From assembly GCA_025529335.1 (NCBI GenBank), contig JAMYHX010000066.1, positions 60,502 through 124,501 of the forward strand: 64,000 nt of DNA. Reading direction: 5' to 3'. The DNA comes from Rhizopus sp. PT2906. Lineage: Eukaryota; Mucoromycota; Mucoromycetes; Mucorales; Rhizopodaceae. Below the pieces are notes generated by a model. It searched no databases, had not been told where the DNA came from, and saw nothing but the letters and a program-made list of their open reading frames with translations. The position numbers and the translations under genes are program-made. Positions 1 to 11,533 of the stretch are shown here, one piece after another. How positions within the stretch are numbered: the first letter of the stretch is position 1; every line of letters begins with the position of its first letter.

Positions 1-219
1 AACCGAACAATATAATAGCTCGCTTCTACATATAGCGCAGCGAACGAAAGCAGAGAGAACCTAATGTTACTATCAACAGCAAGCTTTGTTATGTCAACTT
101 TGAAACTGGAAACATACTGACGTAAAAGAGAGTGTGTAGTTCCGTTACAGAAGGGTTATTGCATAAGAGTTAGCTGATAATTATTTTTGACCCATTACCT
201 TTAATTGTTATTTCATTAG

Positions 220-297
220 CGAACTGATCGCACCGCTGCTGAACCCATTAGTGTCGACAATACCACTGCCACTGCGCAAAACAAAAGATCCAAGCCA
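220..297 (+). other. possible coding exon of a gene entering from the left
   Basis: A 78-base open segment lies between a good acceptor (TTTCATTAG) and a strong donor (GTAAGT). It is less AT-rich than its surroundings and would encode 26 residues rich in Thr, Ala and Asn. It would belong to a plus-strand gene converging on PSF3. A possible downstream piece after an AG near 443 reaches a stop at about 480. No domain is visible and two frames are open, so this is only a candidate. The rest of 1-628 holds nothing else recognised. Confidence 0.25.
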
Positions 298-628
298 GTA
301 AGTATTGCAAGATATCATAAATTTGTATTGTATTTAAACATGGCCGTTTCTTAGACACGCTATTACTTGAAAGAAAGCACATTTTCGGAAGGACCTGTAC
401 TTGAAAATGCTGTCAAGGTTCATATAATATTCCACTTTACAGCAGTCAGTTACCCTACTTTTGATACACGATAAGTTGTAATAGCCATTGCTTTCATTGC
501 CACTGGCACACAACTCAAGACATGAGCTTGCTTTGTGTAACAAGATCAATCTGTCAAACAGAGAATGTTGATGATGAAAAGGTTTATTTCCACAAAAATT
601 CAAATGGAAAAAGAAAGAAGAAGGGAGA

Positions 629-1547
629 TTATGTAAAAGATCTATTTGATGCTATGTCAACGTTCTTAATTTTATAAATTGCTCTATCCAGCCACTTTCT
701 GAAATCAGAGGCACTTTGTTGTCCTAATCTATACACTGTTTGAATTTAGTATACATGTGCATTGATGCTGTCAATTCCCCCTTACAGTCTTTCTCTGTTT
801 CATCTAGTCTTTGAATAAATTCTATGCCTATAGTTGATCCTGATGACTGAGAGTAGTTCATGATACTTTTAAGTCTTTGTTTAAATGCCTATATACACAC
901 ACACATAGAAAAAAGAACGTAGATATGAATACATACAAAAAGCAAAAGCATTGTTATACGATACCTTGTCTATTATATGCGGTAGTTGGTCATCAATTAG
1001 AAATTCTATCAATTTTACTCCAAATTCATAATAATATCCACTTAGTGATCGAAAATCAACACTTTCTGGACTTGCTAGCAACATATTTCGAACTCTGGTT
1101 CCATATGTTTTTGGCATTTCAACTACAATCAGATTGCTAAAATGTAAAGCTGAATGAGTTTTATTACTTCATACACTCTTTGTGTCATGGTTTACCCTTC
1201 ACTAGGCGAGCTATGTGTATATTGTAAAAAGTGTTAAGAAGTTACATAATATGTTGTTAACTTACGTATATTGAGCTAAAGGTTTTGCAACCCAATAAGG
1301 TAATTCTATACGTGTATTGCGAGAGACCTATGTTTGATGAATACTTGTATATTAAAAGATATGTCAACAATGTTTACAGGTGTTTCGTCCCCTAAAAGGT
1401 TGACATCCTTTTCGAAATCACAAAGAGCTATGCATGGTACTTTCTACAACTCCAAGTCAAATTTAAATGAATAGAAAAAGAATAAGCTGTCTTTACTGTA
1501 TGTTCTGCTAATATGCTGTCAAAATCATAGTACTGATCGAGATCCAT
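629..1547 (-). CDS. PSF3: GINS complex subunit Psf3
   Basis: Psf3 is one of four subunits of the GINS complex, part of the CMG replicative helicase (Cdc45-MCM-GINS) in the nucleus. I rebuilt it from at least five short exons. The N-terminus MDLDQYYDFDSILAEHT matches the Psf3 start (YYDIDDVLA-type). Next comes a segment with KVPC, then RNTRIELPYWVAKPLAQ, matching the conserved N-terminal domain (TKLSLPLWLA). The helical domain follows: VEMPKTYGTRVRNMLLA, SPESVDFRSLSGYYYEFG. The last exon has LYRLGQQSASDFRKWLD and ends in TAA at 629-631. Splice phases are consistent at every junction I checked. Total length is close to the roughly 200 residues of the family. It lies downstream of CHID1 on the same strand. 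Identification rests on family knowledge and is strong; exact exon limits are inferred. Confidence 0.85.
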
Positions 1548-1738
1548 TATACATCAACAAAAAGGAGAAAAAAACCCCCCAATATTCGAAAAAATGCGTT
1601 AAAAATAGTCGCGTTTTGAACTATACGCGAACTCTTTTATTTTTAGGAAAAAAAAAAAAAAAAAAAAGAGCCACATTTTATTTAAAAGAGATCATACTAT
1701 TTCAATAAAGTTTAGTTGTGTTATTAATTAATAAATGT

Positions 1739-3316
1739 TTATCTTACAAAGTAATCAAGACCCTGGCCAACTTCCCAAAGTGCAATGCCCACTAATCAAA
1801 ACAATGATGAGCAATAGAGTAGTGTCAGTAGAACATTGATTTACCTCCATAGTCTTCAGCAAGCCTTAATCTATTTCTAATAGACTATTTTATCTGTTAG
1901 TATGTGTGTATATATAACCCTTGTTACAAGTTTTTACCCTCAGTGTTGGCATCCAAATAACCCCTTGCTCATTGCCTTCCTCATCAACATCTATAAACCA
2001 TGCTTCTTGACTTGTTTTATCCCAGTTCAACTCTTCATTTTCATCCGTCTCATCATCTAGTAGTAATTCATCCTGTCGAGGCAACGACAATTTCTCGATG
2101 ACGGTTTTTAAGACGAGTGGTTCTGGTGGCCTGGTGGATAAATAAGACATGGCGTACATGTTAAGCCCAACCATTAATTTATGTCGGTTATTGCTATTAG
2201 TCAAATATTCAATGTTGTCCATAATCCATTCAATGGGTGCATTCGGCCCACCGTTGCTATGATACTTTAGTCAATCTCATTTGTTACTGTAGTAACAATA
2301 GCTTACGGATCGTAGCTTGAATAATCATAAGTCATCAAACTGAATTTATCAATATATTGAGCCATGACATCAAACATCTCTGGCGTCATCAACTGCTTGT
2401 ATTGATCGGTTATGGAAGGCAAAACGACGATAAGTTCTCTTTGATCCTGATGAAGCAGTATAGATAATTCAATAAGGAATTTTTGAAAGAAGGCTGGATA
2501 TCCACACTCAATCACAACACCATCAAACTTGTATTTACTAATTATCATGTTAGTTTATCACTGCCAAAACAAAAAGAGAGACAGAAATCTAAACAGATAA
2601 AATACTAACATGACTTGATTGTTTATCTCCTTTGCCAAATGCTGTATTTCCTGTTCACTTGTGACAAATGCTCTCAAATCTTCGCCGGTCCATCCCCGGA
2701 ATTGAAACCTAGGTACTATTTTACCCTTTCCTGTGTGTATATCCCTGACTTCACTCATCCACTATATGAAATCGAGTCAATATATAAAACAATTGTATGT
2801 GCTGTAATATTACGCTCTGATCAACATCATGTTCCCCGTCAAAATCAAATTCCATCGGCGATCTTTTTTATGGTATAACAAGATCAATTTATGAGAAATT
2901 TCATTTAAACCTGTGACAACTTGCCTGCGTTGAATATAATACCAAACCGGAGATACGCTATGATCACTGGTTAATCCAATGAAAAGTCTACTTTTTTACG
3001 TGTATGTATTTACTAGTCAAATTTTCCTTTAAACTCTTTTACAATGTCATAGCCTGTCAATTCATCAGTAATGTATATTTTTTTTTTCTTTGAATACAAA
3101 AAATTCACCTCGATTATTCCAGGGAGTGACATAAGCTAGAACATGATTTGAAAAGTGCTTTACATGAGCTTGTTCTAAATTTGGTTTATCGTGATTTCTG
3201 ACAATTGTTTGAACATTTAACGATTTTTGTATCGTCTTTGTATTTACACTCCATTGTTGCCGTCCACAAGTAGAGTGAATAAAGATAGATACGATGAATA
3301 ATAAAAGGATTTTCAT
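1739..3316 (-). CDS. CHID1-like GH18 (chitinase-domain-containing protein 1) homolog
   Basis: This is a multi-exon gene whose first exon has a clear signal peptide (MKILLLFIVSIFIHSTCG), then VLAYVTPWNNRG, the hallmark opening of CHID1 proteins. Later exons carry SPVWYYIQRR, GEHDVDQS, VPRFQFRGWTGEDL, FDGVVIECGY, DKFSLMTYDYSSYDP, KLMVGLNMYAM and finally GIALWEVGQGLDYFV before TAA at 1739-1741. These are the successive blades of a GH18 TIM barrel in the CHID1 subfamily. The canonical chitinase motif DxxDxDxE is replaced by FDGVVIE, as in animal CHID1, so hydrolytic activity is doubtful. In animals the protein is secretory/lysosomal and binds saccharides. A secreted or vacuolar location is inferred from the signal peptide. 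Confidence 0.85.
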
Positions 3317-3713
3317 GGGATTATAGGATACAAAAGAAAAAAAAAATGAATATTATGCAAAAAATAAACGTTGACTGTTTAATCTTTTATCAAAGGGAAT
3401 ATCATTTTCCCTCCTACCAAACTCCGGTTGCTATGCCAAGAATTTTTTTTCAACGCCGCAAAACCCATTTTCAGGTACACAAATGGTTCCACAACAAGTA
3501 ATTGCAAATCCCCCACACACTTCTCTTTGAGATGATCTTCCTTCCTTATATTTAAAAGAACACTTTTATTACTAGGACTATATATATATATATCTACAAC
3601 ACTATCAATGACCCATAAGACTGACTTAATAAATATATAAATAAACAAAATATGTATATGAAAAAAAAGAGAAAAAGGAGGTTCACATATATATATAAAA
3701 GGAGAGTAAAGGC
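3317..3713. other. intergenic, no supported gene
   Basis: This gap between the CHID1-like start and the PDK-like stop is AT-rich with a short (TA)n run near 3580. An 89-codon minus-strand frame (3379-3648) is open but has no recognisable domain, and it lies after a natural stop of the upstream gene. Confidence 0.5.
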
Positions 3714-5157
3714 TTACGCATGGCCAACAGCAGCAGTAAGAGAAACAGAATGATGATGATAAAGGGGTGTTGGGATCACGGTGCTTATAGGTTGAGCGTT
3801 TGAAATGGCATATAGGAATGCATCAAGCTGTGCAGCTGCAGTCTGGATTGGGACAGCATCTTGTTGTGGGGCTCTGAAAGTTGGGTATCTTTCCAAAATC
3901 TGAGTATTTCTATCCAGGGCTAGATACACTGTTGATCCCAACCCGTCCACATTGACAATGTCAAGATTGCCTCCCCAGTGACTTGCTAAAGATCTAGCGA
4001 TTCTCCAACCACTCAGAGATGCCCACTCTAATGCATGATTAGGTTCAACACGATCAACACTTGTCCGGCTCGTGCTGGATAGCACAGAGCTGCATGTGGG
4101 TATACCGATTGGGTCTCTGGGTATGCTCGGTAACAGATCCTTATCTGGGATAAAAGCTGCTGTGTCTAATTTAAAACCCACGCTGGTAGGACCACCAAAG
4201 ATAGAGAGGGTCATCGGTTGTGACTTCATAAAGGGTCGTCGGTACCATCGAGCGGTTCGTTCTTGTTCTTGGTCATGCATCGCTTGTGCCTTTAAGCAAA
4301 GAAGGATAGATTCATAAATGATGCGGTGAAGCATGCTGGGAATATAAACAAGCTCTTGCTTCGTGCGCGCCTTGATTTCTACTTGAGGTAAATATGCGGT
4401 TCCATAGGCACCCGAAAATGCTGCCTGTGCATCATGGACTGCCTGGCGGGTGATATCCTCTGGGTGTAATGTTTGTGCATGATTTAATTTATTTGTCACC
4501 CAAGAGATATGTTGATCTGGAAAAGAAAGAAAAAAGAGAGAGGTCAGGTTAAACCGAAACTACCAAAAGGAGATGATATTACCAAGTAAGTGATGAATAC
4601 CGATTCCAATCGTGTTTATATTATCCATCAGATTAAGGCAGGCAGGAGTAGGGCTTGATAGAAAGGCATACCGAAGTCGAATTGAATTTACTGCTTGACT
4701 TGTGCGTAGCTTTGATAATACGTTCGAAAGGGCTTTGGGCGAAGTTTGTTTCAGTGAGGGATGTAACAGTGTACAGATATCACATAGATAGCTATGAGCT
4801 ACGTTTTTGATAATAGGCGACTGAAGAGATTCGGGCGAAAGTGCTGATAAAAGGCGTAAGATGTGGGTATATCTGATGGGCAATTCGTTGCATAAGAAAT
4901 TAGATGATATAGCCATGGGCGCAGTAGGTTGTCTATTAATAAAAGTGATCGTCAATTTGTGTTTATCTACAACGTTAAGTGTAACTCACTCTTTGTTCAC
5001 AGCAAAATGCGAAAGCTAAGGATAATGAAGCAAAGTTAATTAAAAAATGACTAAACGCAGGATGACTATAGCTTACAGCAATGCGTGTCTCTGATGTTGC
5101 CCATAAGCTAGCGAGTATACGCCGAGGTAATACGTTGATTACTTGTGATTGTAACAT
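3714..5157 (-). CDS. pyruvate/branched-chain ketoacid dehydrogenase kinase-like protein, eroded ATP site
   Basis: Three exons encode roughly 440 residues, normal for mitochondrial PDK/BCKDK kinases, which inactivate ketoacid dehydrogenase E1 by phosphorylation. The N-terminal helical domain is recognisable: SNFLCNELPIRYTHILRLL matches the family block ANFLRxELPVRLAxR, and GIHHLL|DQHISW across a splice matches the RxLxxQH block. The kinase part keeps YIPSMLHRIIYES and ends with IARSLASHWGGNLDI then DGLGSTVYL, equal to the family LYARYFGGxLxL, EGYGTDVYL. The ATP-binding boxes are degraded. The N-box lacks its Asn, the DxGGG G1 box reads DTAAF, and the GxGxG of the lid reads LSGWRIAR. It may be a divergent Pkp1-like kinase or a pseudokinase. 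The junction between exons 1 and 2 (near 4945-4990) is uncertain. Confidence 0.75.
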
Positions 5158-6048
5158 GCTACGAAATAAGACCGAGAGCGAGCAAAAGAGAAAGGAAAAA
5201 AGGAAAAAAGAGAGAAGAAAAAGAGTTTAATTTAGTTTCTTAAATACTTGATCTATTTCTTTAATTTCTAAACAGAATAAAGCCCCTTACATATCGCTTG
5301 TTTTCCCTTTTTGTCTCCATATTAATAAATTGCATACATAAACATAAACATAGACGCCCTTCTTGCTCAAAATTTAAACATTGGCTTTTACCAAAAATTA
5401 GCCCACGCCGCGCTTGGCTGCACCCTTTTTTTTTTCCACGGTGGAAAATTCTTGTTGACAAACTTGCATGTTCTCGCATTGCACCTTTCACAACTGTTAA
5501 TGAACGTAAATAGCTCTGGTGACATGACAACATAATTTGAAATGATAATGAATATGCCCAATTATAAAGAAATTACATTGTTTGTTATCTTGTTTTTGCT
5601 TATTCAGCATCATAAGGGGACTAGTATCATTGGATCATGTAGTACAATATATGTTTATCATTATTGAAAAGATCGCATTCATTATTATGTGCTTGCATGT
5701 AAATAGTCTTTTATAAAATAAGAGTATGCCCAAAATCATGTCTTGGCATTTTCCTGGAAATCTCATTATCTCTTCCCTTTATTCCCCTCCTTATTGTTTC
5801 CCCAGATTTTATAATACTTTTATGCCGCCAGTGTACTGGCTACAGATTAAGGTTATTTAAATAGAGAGCTTTTAAATTTATTATCGTATAAACATTAAGT
5901 ACATAAATGACATGAGTATTTCTTCTCTCTCTTTTTTTACATACAATACATAATATATAATTATAAGAATAAAGGATATGTGTGAGTGTGCGTCTAGATC
6001 TAGACTATAATTTTTACAGCATAGAGTAATCGATGAATGAGTGGATTC
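5158..6048. other. intergenic, UTR-like
   Basis: This AT-rich region lies between the PDK-like start and the bZIP stop. It probably holds the bZIP 3' UTR and the PDK-like promoter. Overlapping ORFs of 71 and 90 codons at 5261-5533 lie on opposite strands and show no domain. Nothing else is recognised. Confidence 0.5.
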
Positions 6049-6758
6049 TTAAATAAATACGGGATTATCCAGTTGCTGTTGCTCAGACGTTAAATAAGTA
6101 TGTAAACTTTGCTTTTCTTGATTATTGATCATATTGTAATGAGGACAGTCTTTATGGGTTAGCAGTAATTGCTTTAGTGTCATAATTTCCTTTTTTAGTT
6201 CATTCGTCTCTAGTTCAAGATGTTCATTATCTTGTATTAAGAAATCAACGCGTGCTTGAAGATTAGCCAGCCATTGCTTCTTTCTTTGTCTACATTTTAA
6301 TGCGGCTAATATAAAGTCAGATTACTGGTAGTAACAAACAAAAAAAATTACTATACCTATACGGTTTCGTTCCAAGAACTCTCTTCTCTTTTCTTCACAG
6401 TCAAACTTTCTTGGAGCACGCCTCCTTGGCTTTTTTGGCTTGGAATTATTATTGCTTGTACTAGGTTTACTTTTTATTATCACATCATCACTATCTGCAC
6501 TACTCACTTTTTTATATTAAAAATGATGTTAGATTTACGTGTCACTGAGTCAATTTTATTGTCAATGGTGTGTGTGTGTGTGTTTTTACCTGTTCCTGCA
6601 TTTGATTTGTAACTACAATTGTCGGATGCCCACTTTTGGTTTACTTGAATAAACTCAAACTTTGGAGGAGAGACAGCAGCAAAACTCTGTTCAAATGGAT
6701 TCGGTTCTTGTTCAATAATCGATTTTGATTTGTTAACAATTATAAAGTTATCATACAC
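6049..6758 (-). CDS. ATF/CREB-type bZIP transcription factor
   Basis: Three exons encode about 190 residues. The N-terminus contains EPNPFEQSFA, a short motif typical of fungal Atf1/Sko1-type factors. A Lys/Arg-rich linker follows. The basic region KRREFLERNRIAALKCRQRK then KKQWLANLQ is split by an intron after NRI. It contains the N-x7-R signature (NRIAALKCR) of the ATF/CREB class. A leucine zipper follows with heptad positions in VDFLIQDNEHLELETNELKK. The protein ends soon after HKDCPHYN at TAA 6049-6051. Such factors bind CRE-like sites and often act downstream of the stress MAP kinase. This protein is much shorter than Atf1 and lacks its long N-terminal region. The start at 6758 is the first in-frame ATG and could be extended upstream. 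Confidence 0.85.
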
Positions 6759-8435
6759 TATTCAAAATTATATAAATCAATAAAACTTTTATTATTATTC
6801 TCTTTTTCTCTTTACTTTTTGAATGTTTTGTCTTGTTCAAGAAAAAGAAAAAGATGTAAAGAAAAGAGACAGTGTGTAAAAAAAGAATCATTAATAAAAA
6901 TGGCTATGATATCATAATTTCCGCAAAAGGAAATTATTTTTCGGCTTTGTGTCGCCCTGAAGAGGAAAAAGGTGAAGCAATAACGGCGATTTGTACAACA
7001 ATAAGCCTCAGTGATGCTCTTTTGGTTTTAAACAAATGTATTCAGAGTGTTTAAGCATTTATATGTGCGTAATAGAATTTAATGTTGCCAAGTTTATGAA
7101 AATATTGGCACTTTTATAATCCGAGTGTGTTGTCAGTCAATAGGCAGAGAAAAGCTGTCGTCAACAATGGTTATCGATTTCAATCGAAATCACCAATATA
7201 AGAAAAAAAAAAGTTATCAGCGATACTTAAATATCGCTTACAAAAAAAAAAATACATCTAGACAACCACCGACAAGCAGGTGATTTTCAAGAGAAGCTTC
7301 GAGAAGCAAGGTGTGCTGACAATCATAATTTAGCAAAGCTTAGCATGTCATCTTAAATAAGGGTTTTAGTATTCGTGTGAAATACTTTTTCCCTCACAAA
7401 AGGTGGAAGGCTTACTAAATACAAAAGAGCAAGGATAAAGTAATGAAAAGTAGTTGTAATATAAAAGGAAATTAAATGTTTAAAATAAAGTTATCCCAAT
7501 TATGTAATGATGACTCCATCGCTTTTTGACAGACGATGGAGCACGGTGCACATGATTTTATACACAAATGACATAGCAACTTTACTATGAAATGTTCAAG
7601 TAATCTATATATCATCATAGTAGCCACCCATCTCTTTAGTTTCCATAGAAACACTGATATAATAAGCTGAAGAAAGAAAAAAAATGACACATCTTAGGAT
7701 ACTTGTGTAACCTCATATCCTTAATTGTTATGGTAACCATGACCGCTCTATTACAATTCAGGAAAGAGAGAGACGGATATAAAGCTTAACTTAACTTTAA
7801 CAATATAAGCAAAACTAATTTGGTCATTGATTTCGGAACAGTCTAGACATCATTGTTTAACGTACTGAGGCCTTTGTCTTTTAAACTCAAAATGAATGTA
7901 TGGGTCAATCCCAAGGCTTTGTATTATTTCACACGCTCAAAGATGAAGCCATTGTTTTCTTGCGCGGCTGCATGAAATAATTTGACAACATAGTCAAAAG
8001 TAAAGCAGAACATTAAAAAATATATCCTTGAAAGAGATTGACAACTTCCTCTCTTCTTAGCTACGGCCAATCACTTCATTAATTGCGTGTATATGTACTA
8101 TTAGACTCTAATGTTCATTGTTTTCAAATCTTGTTTCAAACAAACCGCGTCAACTGTTCTATTCACAACTTTACAGAAATGACACAATGATGCATATCTA
8201 TAGATCATATAATCAAATCGTATACTCAGTTGCTTGCATTTCACCATTAAAAATAAATGAAAAATAGACAGAATGAATCATAAGAACTAATGTATACACA
8301 CTATATATTTTATTTATATAAGAAAAAGGGGGCAATTTAACTAAAGAAAAAGAGATAAAAGTGAAAGAAAAAGAGTAAATATTACGAACGAAATAGATTC
8401 ATACAAAAAGTTCATTTTATACAAAACATACAATT
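6759..8435. other. intergenic, no supported gene
   Basis: This is a 1.7-kb AT-rich stretch between the bZIP start and the SAPS gene stop. The short frames at 6872-7054 (GTG start) and 7472-7690 show no domain or splice structure. The (TG)n tract at about 6567-6583 lies just inside the bZIP gene, in its first intron. No tRNA or rRNA signature was seen. Confidence 0.5.
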
Positions 8436-11400
8436 TTAAATTTCTCCTTCTTGCTCATCAGCAACAAAATGAAGATCTCGTTGCTTTTGCTTCAAATGCT
8501 GCTCTTCTTCTTCTTCTTTTGTCTTGATTGCTCTAACTAAATGCTCGTCATTTTTAGTCTTGTTCATATCTAATGTCTCCATATGGTTTGTTATTGTTTC
8601 AAAGGCTTGTTCATTATTGGCACTTTCAAAGTCGCCAAAATCATCTTCCTCTTCTTCATTTCCTTTATCTCTTCTAAATGCTGCTCTTCTTTCTAGCTCC
8701 TCGGCATCCGCCAAATGGTCAAAATCTTCATCATATTCTTCTCTATCGTTCACTGTGTGGCTAGGAATACGGCGAAGTACGTTTGGCTGTGAAAGTTTTG
8801 AATAATTCCTTGTCCAATCGTGTGTAATATGATCCTATAGGTTATGCTTAATCATTTTGCATAATGTGGGGGCATACTGTTGTTGTTGTTGTTTTTTTTT
8901 TTACCTCCTCATCATTGCTATCGTACTCTTCATTATCTTCTTCGTCTCCTCCTTCTTCATCATCGTCTTCTTCTTCTTCAGCATTTAACCGGATTGAATT
9001 CCGACTGTATTGATATTCTCCGTTAAAGTCATCCCTGCCACTACTTTAATGAGTAAACTGTATTGTTCTTTTTTTTTCTCTTACGTTATCCATTGATCGT
9101 GTTCATCTTCTTCATCTTCATCAAAATTACCTTCAGAACCACGTTGTGCCAGGAATCTGGAATACTATAAAGAGGGGTTAATTTCTTTCCACCTTCTCAT
9201 CCTTTCTATATTTACTTGAGTAGCAGCTATTCCATCTATCGTATCTTCATTGTCCTCTTCGTCAGATTGAGGTATATCCATTTCTTCTGTTGGACGTAAT
9301 CCACCCAGCGGTAACTGATCACGGTCTTTTGTTTCTTTTAATTCATTGCTGCAGTAAGCCGTCCAACTTTCCATGTCTACATCGTCCTTTATGGCAAACA
9401 CAATTGTCTCGGGATAACCTTCAAATAACTTCATGATTTCGTCTGATATAAATGTCAAATGGCCCATGTATCCTGCTCTCATTCCCTTTGGCTTTGCACT
9501 AGAAATGAAATTAATTTCAGCTTCATATGAAGCACTGTCATAGGCTTTTACCATTCTTCGTCGTTAGCCTTTTGAGCAATCACGATCTTGTCAGTCAATT
9601 GACCGTCCTTAAGAAGAGAAATGGCAAGCTGACGGTTCAATCCAACGTCCATGCGTCCATTAAATATTTGATGAAGCATATCGTAAATGACATAGTGTAA
9701 GAAGTTGTTCCAAGGGAAAGCAAAGAAAAGATCCTAACATACGCTTAGCCTCCCATATATCTTTGCGGTTTGAACTTTAAACTTACGACACAAATAGGCA
9801 TCGCTTTACTGCTAACAAATTTTGATTTGAGATAGTCTCCAACGGACATTTCTTCGCCTCCTTCCAGCTTGACCATCTTGTTGGAGTCTTGTTCTTTTGG
9901 TTGACCTTCCTGATTATCAGCAGGGACGTTAAAGTTGTTCAAATTGGACATGTTGGAACAGTGTAACAACTCAGCAAATAACTCGCATATCTTCAATCGT
10001 TCAAATCCTAATGGTTCAATCTCTCCCAAGGTTGTGCGGATAGGTCCATCCTAAGATAAGCAAGTTAGGATGTTGAAATAAAGATAAATAGAGTCGTACC
10101 ACAGATCGAGGCTTCAGTAATAGATGCGTAAATTCAGGTACATGGTCACTCATCACCTTCAACATATCTGCTAATGACACTGGAGCGGGGCGTAAGGCTG
10201 GGTTAGATGAGTATCCATACAGACCGGTGACTGCAGGGTCGTTTTCAAGATCTGCGTTGTTATGACGAATGATGTCAATAATGATAGATACCCCATTTAC
10301 AAGTGTTGATGTCGCATTAGGTGCTTCAGGATCCAGCATATACTTTGCTAATTTTCTCATTGTTGCTTCACTTTAAAAAAGATTAGTCTTTTGTGTAAGA
10401 GTGGCTTATTGGAGCCTACCTCTTCAAGTTGATAATCAAGTCATTCAATCCAATACTTGGTGATTCAGGTAAACTTGTTTGTGACATTCGAATGATTTCG
10501 CATATACATTGCTGTGCAATTGAATGTTCCTAAAAAAGGAGAAATGATAAACACATGATCGACGTTTAGGGAGAAAGAGAACAAAGGGTCATACTTCGCT
10601 ATCTAAGTAAGGGTCTAATCTATCTATTAAGTTTTCTAGCAATCCGTGCTCGCTCAACCACTAGTAAATCATTCAGTTTCTTGTTTATATTTACATATAT
10701 ATATAAAGCATACCTTCACGATTCCTTTTCCTTCACGTAATTCTTCCATACGAACAAGAGTCAACAATAGGTCCATAATGGCTGAGGTTTGTAAATGAGC
10801 CAATATTTTATTCAAATTTTCTGGATTGGACTGTATAAAGCTCATCATCTATTCCCAAAAGAGTAATTAATGAAACGTTAAGGTGCATCTATGTTATTTA
10901 CTTCAACGGGGTATTTTGATAATAATACACCAATCGTTTTACAGAAATAAGAGGCTTGTAAGGAGTCCAATCCACCCTCTGGTTGAACTGTTGTATCTGA
11001 GGCACGTCTTCTTGGTTGAGCAGGTCGATCAAGATATGACCAAAATGGTGCAAGTAGTTCATCCTTTTGCTCAATAACAATGAGATCGATTATTTGTTGT
11101 ATTTCACAAGCAATCAATTCACTTGCAAGAAAAGGATATCTAAAATCAAAATCCTATTTAATCATATATGCTTATTTGTGCTAAAGTCTATGTAATAAAA
11201 AATTACTTGAATCGCTGTGGTTCTTCCAAGTCTGTAGCAGTAATGTAATTGAGTAGTGCTTTCACTTTGTCCGGTTTACTTAAACTATAATGGGGAATGA
11301 TTAGAATCTGTCCATGCGTGTAATAATACATGTTCTTTTATTGTTTTCTTCTTTTGATAAGTGTGTTTATGTGTGTGTGTGTTTGTGTTTACGTACAATT

Positions 11401-11533
11401 CAATAAGTTTAGGATTCAAAGATTTCGCTTCCTGAATTATATCTTCTTCCTCCAAAACTTCTTCTAATGTCACATCTGCTTTATCTAAAAGCCCCTCTAA
11501 AGCTGAATTATTAAAGCCAAAACGCCAAAACAT
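8436..11533 (-). CDS. SAPS-domain protein (Sit4/PP6 phosphatase-associated regulatory subunit)
   Basis: This is a many-exon gene. Exon 1 reads MFWRFGFNNSALEGLLDKADV then TLEEVLEEEDIIQEAK, the invariant SAPS start (MFWKF...LLDKEDVTLEELLDEEDILQE). A splice restores IEFLSKPDKVKALLNYI. Further SAPS blocks occur in EIQQIIDLIVIEQ, DEAIMDLLLTLV-like pieces and PKGMRAGYMGHLTFI (about 9430-9520), the conserved GYMGHLT signature. The C-terminus is acidic and disordered, with EEEEDDFGDFES, ending at 8436. SAPS proteins bind and target the PP2A-like phosphatase Sit4/PP6 in cell-cycle, TOR and trafficking control. Two Asp/Glu-rich exons (8740-9160) contain simple GAA/TCT-type repeats. Internal exon borders are inferred. 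It is divergently placed 1.37 kb from ERG1. Confidence 0.88.

Noticed and set aside
3379..3648. 89-codon minus-strand frame as a further exon of the PDK-like gene
   Set aside because: The kinase-like frame has its own stop at 3714-3716 and the extra frame has no domain or convincing splice.
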